Shown here: piece after piece, positions 21,705 through 25,384 of the stretch | Layout: each line of letters begins with the position of its first letter | Position numbering within the stretch: the first letter of the stretch is position 1 | Origin: Candidatus Saccharibacteria bacterium UBA669 | GTDB taxonomy: Bacteria; Patescibacteriota; Saccharimonadia; Saccharimonadales; Saccharimonadaceae | Length of the DNA: 25,384 nucleotides | Assembly: GCA_002299795.1 (NCBI GenBank) | Contig: DBNP01000019.1 | Coordinates: 26,496 to 51,879, forward strand | Reading direction: 5' to 3' | The notes under the pieces: generated by a model | The model's input: the letters and a program-made list of their open reading frames with translations, nothing else | What the model was told of the DNA's origin: nothing | The model's database searches: none | Made by a program: the position numbers and the translations under genes

Positions 21705-21711
21705 TATAATA
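21705..21711. promoter_or_regulatory. Overlapping divergent -10 elements
   Basis: Plus-strand TATAAT (21705-21710) and minus-strand TATTAT (21706-21711) share the same bases. The minus box serves the receiver gene; the plus box, or TATAAA at 21723-21728, could serve the 21747 gene. Both promoters cannot be opened at once, so the two sides may compete. Confidence 0.5.
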
Positions 21712-21746
21712 TCAAGCATAAGTATAAAAATAAATGGGTACTAGAG

Positions 21747-22733
21747 GTGGAAGCAGCTAAACCAGCGCGATATAACTTGAGCATCGTCTCATCGCGTCAT
21801 GTCGCGGGCGTGCCGGTGACGCATGTGACAACGCAAGATCGTTACTATCATGGTCGCAGATTCCATATCGAGCGTCGGCTAGTTAGGTTATTCACAAACT
21901 TCTTGCAGTGGTACTTGCGGCAATTCCCCGACATGCCGTTCGAATCCCGCGCCAATCTAGCTCGGTATCTCGCATATATCCCTTCTGGTATGCGTGCATG
22001 GCGGGCCTATATGCCAGGTGGTTTCGCGACCTATCATGTACACAACCCACAGCGTGTACACATGCAGAATGGTAAAAAACTCGATCTTATCACACGGGTG
22101 TTCTTCCGACACACCTATGATGCGGTCAATGTGCGAAGTCGTGCGTACATTATGGATTGGCTCGTTCGCAAGCCACTATTTGCAGCCCAGGGATCACGAC
22201 ATTGGGTGAGTTTGGCTGGTGGTAGTGGCCAGCCGGTATTCGATGTTTTTAACGATGCATCGCCAAAGGTTCGCGACTCTAGCTCGCTCGCTATCGTTGA
22301 TAGCAACGCGGCGATGCTGCAATTCGCGAAGCAGGTATACGAAGTACACAATAAACGCATTGCAGCAGTAGACTACATACAGCTTGACGTGATGGAGTCG
22401 GAAAAGCTAAGTCAGCTACTAGCAGAGCACCGTCCCCATATTATTGACGCCATGGGATTGTTCGAATATTTGGGTGACACCGACTGTGTACGCTTGCTAC
22501 GTACCGTTTACCAGGCACTGCCTAGAGGCGGGGTATTTATCTATACAAACATGTGGTCCAAACGTCCGCATCTTGACGTGCATCAGCGTGCGCTCGGCTG
22601 GCCCGGAGTGAGGCAGCGTTCCATTCACGAGGTGCTAGCACTCATGAAAAAGGCCGGAATACCCCTTGAAGCGCAGGCGGTATACCATGACGATGATCAC
22701 GTTTACTGCGTGTACGAGGTAGTTAAACAATGA
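21747..22733 (+). CDS. Class I SAM-dependent methyltransferase-like protein
   Basis: Predicted 328 residues from GTG; no ATG is in frame upstream, and no clear Shine-Dalgarno site is seen. Residues 1-~145 are basic and aromatic with no motif I know. The C-terminal half has a Rossmann-like order: WVSLAGGSGQPVFDV (motif I, SAM loop), LAIVDSNAAML (acidic second strand), IQLDVME, then HIIDAMGLFEYL and RGGVFIYTNMW. The target (lipid, protein or small molecule) is unknown. Its stop overlaps the histidine kinase start by 4 bases (ATGA), so the two are co-translated and probably work in one pathway. Confidence 0.75.
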   Translation: MEAAKPARYNLSIVSSRHVAGVPVTHVTTQDRYYHGRRFHIERRLVRLFTNFLQWYLRQFPDMPFESRANLARYLAYIPSGMRAWRAYMPGGFATYHVHNPQRVHMQNGKKLDLITRVFFRHTYDAVNVRSRAYIMDWLVRKPLFAAQGSRHWVSLAGGSGQPVFDVFNDASPKVRDSSSLAIVDSNAAMLQFAKQVYEVHNKRIAAVDYIQLDVMESEKLSQLLAEHRPHIIDAMGLFEYLGDTDCVRLLRTVYQALPRGGVFIYTNMWSKRPHLDVHQRALGWPGVRQRSIHEVLALMKKAGIPLEAQAVYHDDDHVYCVYEVVKQ

Positions 22734-24943
22734 GCACCATACTTGCGGCAATACTATTGATAGTAGGTGTGATCAATATGATCATCGCCGTGAGTGTGTT
22801 TGTGCATGCGCCGCGGGATAGGCTACGCTGGGCGCTTCTGTTTCTCGTTAGCTGTACGGCAGTCTGGGCATGGGGTGTGGGGATGTTTTTGGTTGCAAGC
22901 TCGGCGGACTATGCGCAGTTTTATGCAAATATCTACTACTGTGCGGCCATGGCGATCGCCGGTGGACTTATGGTGTTTGGCGCCGAACTGCACGGGAAGC
23001 AGTGGTGGTATAGGGTTGTACTGACGTTTATGCCGTGCATATTGCTTGTCGTCGCACTCCTTAATGATCCGCACTGGCTGATCAGTGTAGTGACCGTAGG
23101 AGGCAGCCTTAGCCAGCGAGTAGAGATCAACTTAGCGCACTACACACTATATGGTATCGCCTTCACTGCTGCATTTGGGTATGCCTGGTGGTCTGCGCGG
23201 ACAGACATCACCTCAACACGTCGCCATAAGCGCCAGCAACGGATTGTCAGCGTCGGTGTCATAGTGGCTGGAGCCATGGGCATGTTGTTCAATCTCATAC
23301 TGCCGTGGGTTGGTAATTATGAATGGATTGCGGTTGGGCCGATGTTCTCACTGTTGTTTACGTTTAGCATCGCCTACGCAAGTGTCAAGTACAGTATGTT
23401 CGATCTACGGCGCACCTTTTCGATGTCACTCGCCTATATTTTTGCCAGCTCCATGGCCGCACTTCTCTACATGAGTGCCGTATGGGCGGTCAGCGTAGCA
23501 ATTGCCGACGGAGTGACGAGCAAGCTGGTTGTGGGCATTACATATACCATGCTTGCACTACTGGTCGCAACCACTATCACGCCACTCAAAACATCATTTG
23601 ATAAAATCACAGCAAAACTATTTCTGAGGGAGCAGTACAACCCCGAAGAAGCACTCGACAGCTTTGGTGATGCAATTTTGGATGACACCGAGGTTGCATC
23701 TATCGCCGACAAGGCCGGTGAGGTGATTGGCCACGTGATTCATCCAGAGTACGCAGCGATTTTACTGCTGCAGAAAGGCTCCGTCTACGACGTCAGCGCC
23801 ATCCACGGAGTTTCAGCACAAAAATCAGCGAAGCTGGCGGCGCTTACGAGTGAGCTAGACCGTGCTACCTCAGCTAGCCAGGTTGTGATGGCCGATGAGT
23901 ATCGCAAGGACGGTGTGCGTTCTCGCCAGCTTACGAATATCGGCATTGCCGTAATCGCACGTATGCAGGTGAAAGATCAAACGGTTGGTTATATTGTGGT
24001 TGGCGAAAAACGCAGTGGCGATAGCTATAGTCCGTCTGAACGGCTAATGCTTGCGACGATGTCTGATGAAATGGCGCTGGCGATACTCAATTCCCAGAAG
24101 TTTGATGAAATCCAGCTGTTCAACACACGTCTTAAGAGTGAGATTGATAGCGCGACTCGGGAGCTGAGGGCATCCAACAAAAAGCTACTTGAAATGGACG
24201 CAACCAAGGACGAATTTGTGAGCATGGCGAGCCATCAGCTCCGCACGCCGCTGACTAGTGTCAAGGGCTATATCAGTATGGTGCTCGAGGGTGATGCTGG
24301 TGAGATATCCCAGTCACAGCGGCAGCTACTCGAAGAGGCCTACACGAGTAGCGAGCGCATGGTGCACCTGATCGGCGACTTCCTCAACGTGTCGCGGCTC
24401 CAGACTGGCAAGTTTATGATTGATCGACGCGAGGTTGATCTTGCCAAGATAGTCGAGCAAGAGATCGACTCGATACGGCAAATTGCCTTAACGCATCACA
24501 TCACCATTACCTACAAAAAGCCCGCTCGCATGCCAGTGCTGTATCTCGATGAAGGCAAAATGCGGCAGGTGATCATGAATTTTATCGACAACGCTATTTA
24601 CTACTCGCCAGACAACACGCCGATTGTCGTGAAGCTAAACATCGAGGAGGGTGACGCGGTGCTGCGTGTCATCGACAAAGGCATGGGGGTTCCAGAGGAA
24701 GTGCAGGACAGGCTGTTTAGTCGGTTTTTCCGCGCCGAAAATGCTCGCAGGCAGCGGCCAGATGGAACGGGGATCGGGCTATATCTTGCGAAGAAAATCA
24801 TCGACGGGCATAAGGGCAAGCTGGTATTTGAGTCAACGCTGGGCAAGGGCAGTACATTTGGTTTCCGCCTCCCTGTCAAAAAGCTTTCCGTAGCACCTAT
24901 TGCTGCACCTGATAATGACGTGCAACCAAAAACCACTCCCTAG
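22730..24943 (+). CDS. Seven-helix sensor histidine kinase
   Basis: Predicted 737 residues. Residues ~1-225 contain seven hydrophobic helices like the histidine kinase 7TM sensor region; another pair of helices lies near 235-285. Residues ~300-460 look like a GAF domain, then a short coiled coil (SEIDSATRELRASNKKL). HisKA follows with His502 in SHQLRTPLTS, then the HATPase domain: N box NFIDNAIYYS (617-626), DKGMGVP, and GTGIGLYLAKK. All catalytic boxes are intact. The signal is unknown, perhaps a membrane or lipid-state cue. It is translationally coupled to the methyltransferase-like gene and lies close to a lone receiver. The end overlaps its own terminator hairpin. Confidence 0.94.
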   Translation: MSTILAAILLIVGVINMIIAVSVFVHAPRDRLRWALLFLVSCTAVWAWGVGMFLVASSADYAQFYANIYYCAAMAIAGGLMVFGAELHGKQWWYRVVLTFMPCILLVVALLNDPHWLISVVTVGGSLSQRVEINLAHYTLYGIAFTAAFGYAWWSARTDITSTRRHKRQQRIVSVGVIVAGAMGMLFNLILPWVGNYEWIAVGPMFSLLFTFSIAYASVKYSMFDLRRTFSMSLAYIFASSMAALLYMSAVWAVSVAIADGVTSKLVVGITYTMLALLVATTITPLKTSFDKITAKLFLREQYNPEEALDSFGDAILDDTEVASIADKAGEVIGHVIHPEYAAILLLQKGSVYDVSAIHGVSAQKSAKLAALTSELDRATSASQVVMADEYRKDGVRSRQLTNIGIAVIARMQVKDQTVGYIVVGEKRSGDSYSPSERLMLATMSDEMALAILNSQKFDEIQLFNTRLKSEIDSATRELRASNKKLLEMDATKDEFVSMASHQLRTPLTSVKGYISMVLEGDAGEISQSQRQLLEEAYTSSERMVHLIGDFLNVSRLQTGKFMIDRREVDLAKIVEQEIDSIRQIALTHHITITYKKPARMPVLYLDEGKMRQVIMNFIDNAIYYSPDNTPIVVKLNIEEGDAVLRVIDKGMGVPEEVQDRLFSRFFRAENARRQRPDGTGIGLYLAKKIIDGHKGKLVFESTLGKGSTFGFRLPVKKLSVAPIAAPDNDVQPKTTP

Positions 24944-24956
24944 AGAGTGGTTTTGG
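24926..24956 (+). terminator. Terminator overlapping the histidine kinase stop codon
   Basis: CCAAAAACCACTC pairs with GAGTGGTTTTGG (12 bp, one bulged A) around a loop containing the TAG stop. The T-rich 3' arm fits rho-independent termination. Confidence 0.75.
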
Positions 24957-25012
24957 TATGGGTTCTGAAACTGACGCCTCAGATCAATAGTTGTAGGAGC
25001 GGTCAGTCTCGA

Positions 25013-25384
25013 TTAGTTTTGCGTGAGCTTGCGGCTAGCAATATAGTAGCTAACTGCAGCTGCTAGTGAGCTAAGTCCAAGGACGTTCATAACACCATCT
25101 ACAATACCGGTGTGCGGAAGCTCATTCGGAGTAGTTGTAGTGGTCTTACAGTCAGGACTATTCTTTGGCAGAGATTCTTTACCAGGAACAGTACACTTTT
25201 CTTCAGGAGTTTCCTTACAGTCAGGGCTGTTCTTAGGTAGGGTTTCTTTACCAGGAACCGTACAGTATTCGACTGGTTTGTCACACTTGCTCTTGTCGAG
25301 TGTGTAGTGGACATTGTCGATCTTTGACTTCTCAACTGTCTCGATTTTCTTTGTATCAAGGTTACAAGCCTCTACCATTTCTGG
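25013..25384 (-). CDS. Surface protein C-terminus with LPxTG-like anchor (runs off the window)
   Basis: The frame is open to the window end, so the internal Met at 25378 is probably not the start. The visible ~123 residues contain two copies of CTVPGKE(T/S)LPKNSPDCK, preceded by Cys-containing DKSKCDKPVEYC; the paired Cys suggest disulfide-linked repeats. The end is a sorting-type signal: ELPHTG, a membrane helix (VMNVLGLSSLAAAVSYYIA) and SRKLTQN. Such proteins are exported and fixed to the wall by a sortase; no sortase is in the window. Cys-rich stalk repeats before an LPxTG-like motif would hold an adhesive head, outside this window, away from the cell. Confidence 0.85.
   Translation of the reverse strand, partial: PEMVEACNLDTKKIETVEKSKIDNVHYTLDKSKCDKPVEYCTVPGKETLPKNSPDCKETPEEKCTVPGKESLPKNSPDCKTTTTTPNELPHTGIVDGVMNVLGLSSLAAAVSYYIASRKLTQN

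Noticed and set aside
25108..25268. Repeated DNA segments near the end as a mobile element
   Set aside because: The repeats are protein repeats in frame inside the surface protein gene.

Overview
The window looks like part of a small, host-associated bacterial genome of the candidate phyla radiation, most probably Candidatus Saccharibacteria (TM7). This is inferred from the mixture of genes, not from a marker gene. It holds a Gram-positive style wall pathway (a MurT-type ligase, MurA with a fused DNA-binding domain, MurB), a cluster of type IV pilins, an LPxTG-like surface protein, and a thin one-carbon pathway (GlyA and FolD). Base composition is mid-GC. TGA is used as a stop, seen in ATGA gene overlaps, so the UGA=Gly code of some other CPR lineages does not apply.

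Layout. 1-3140: the start of a murT gene on the minus strand, divergent from a two-gene unit of a small membrane protein and a membrane-anchored Clp/Hsp100-like ATPase. 3195-4727: a single-pass membrane protein, tRNA-Arg(TCT), tRNA-His, a small unknown ORF and tRNA-Gly(TCC). 4734-7632: murA (HTH-fused) and glyA, divergent from one compact promoter region. 7702-10779: a large secreted SGNH hydrolase with a C-terminal anchor. 10776-14876: five prepilin-like genes on the minus strand, one of them a large pilin with repeated phage-tail-like domains. 14915-16554: murB and a divergent six-helix membrane protein. 16555-16816: tRNA-Arg(TCG), preceded by a copy of its own 3' end. 16865-18852: a probable operon of a GH25-like secreted protein and two TM2-domain proteins. 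18885-19412: a complex tRNA-Lys locus. 19440-20380: two secreted or membrane-anchored small proteins. 20500-24943: folD, a stand-alone receiver, a methyltransferase-like protein and a seven-helix histidine kinase. The window ends in the C-terminus of a surface protein.

Two signals stand out. First, an intact tRNA-Lys(CTT) gene is flanked on both sides by fragments of the same tRNA. Each fragment carries an inserted ~88-nt RNA-like module. The two modules differ in most stem bases but keep the same fold through compensatory changes, and share the strings GAGTGA, GCAAGG and CGGGGTCGC. I cannot assign them to any RNA family I know. Second, at least nine protein genes have a -10 hexamer only 6 or 7 nt before the ATG, so they should be transcribed as leaderless mRNAs. 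The same rule corrects several start codons. Other genes (glyA, the probable major pilin, operon-internal genes) keep a Shine-Dalgarno site.

The gene content fits an epibiont that makes its own peptidoglycan, attaches to a host cell with pili and surface proteins, and secretes hydrolases.
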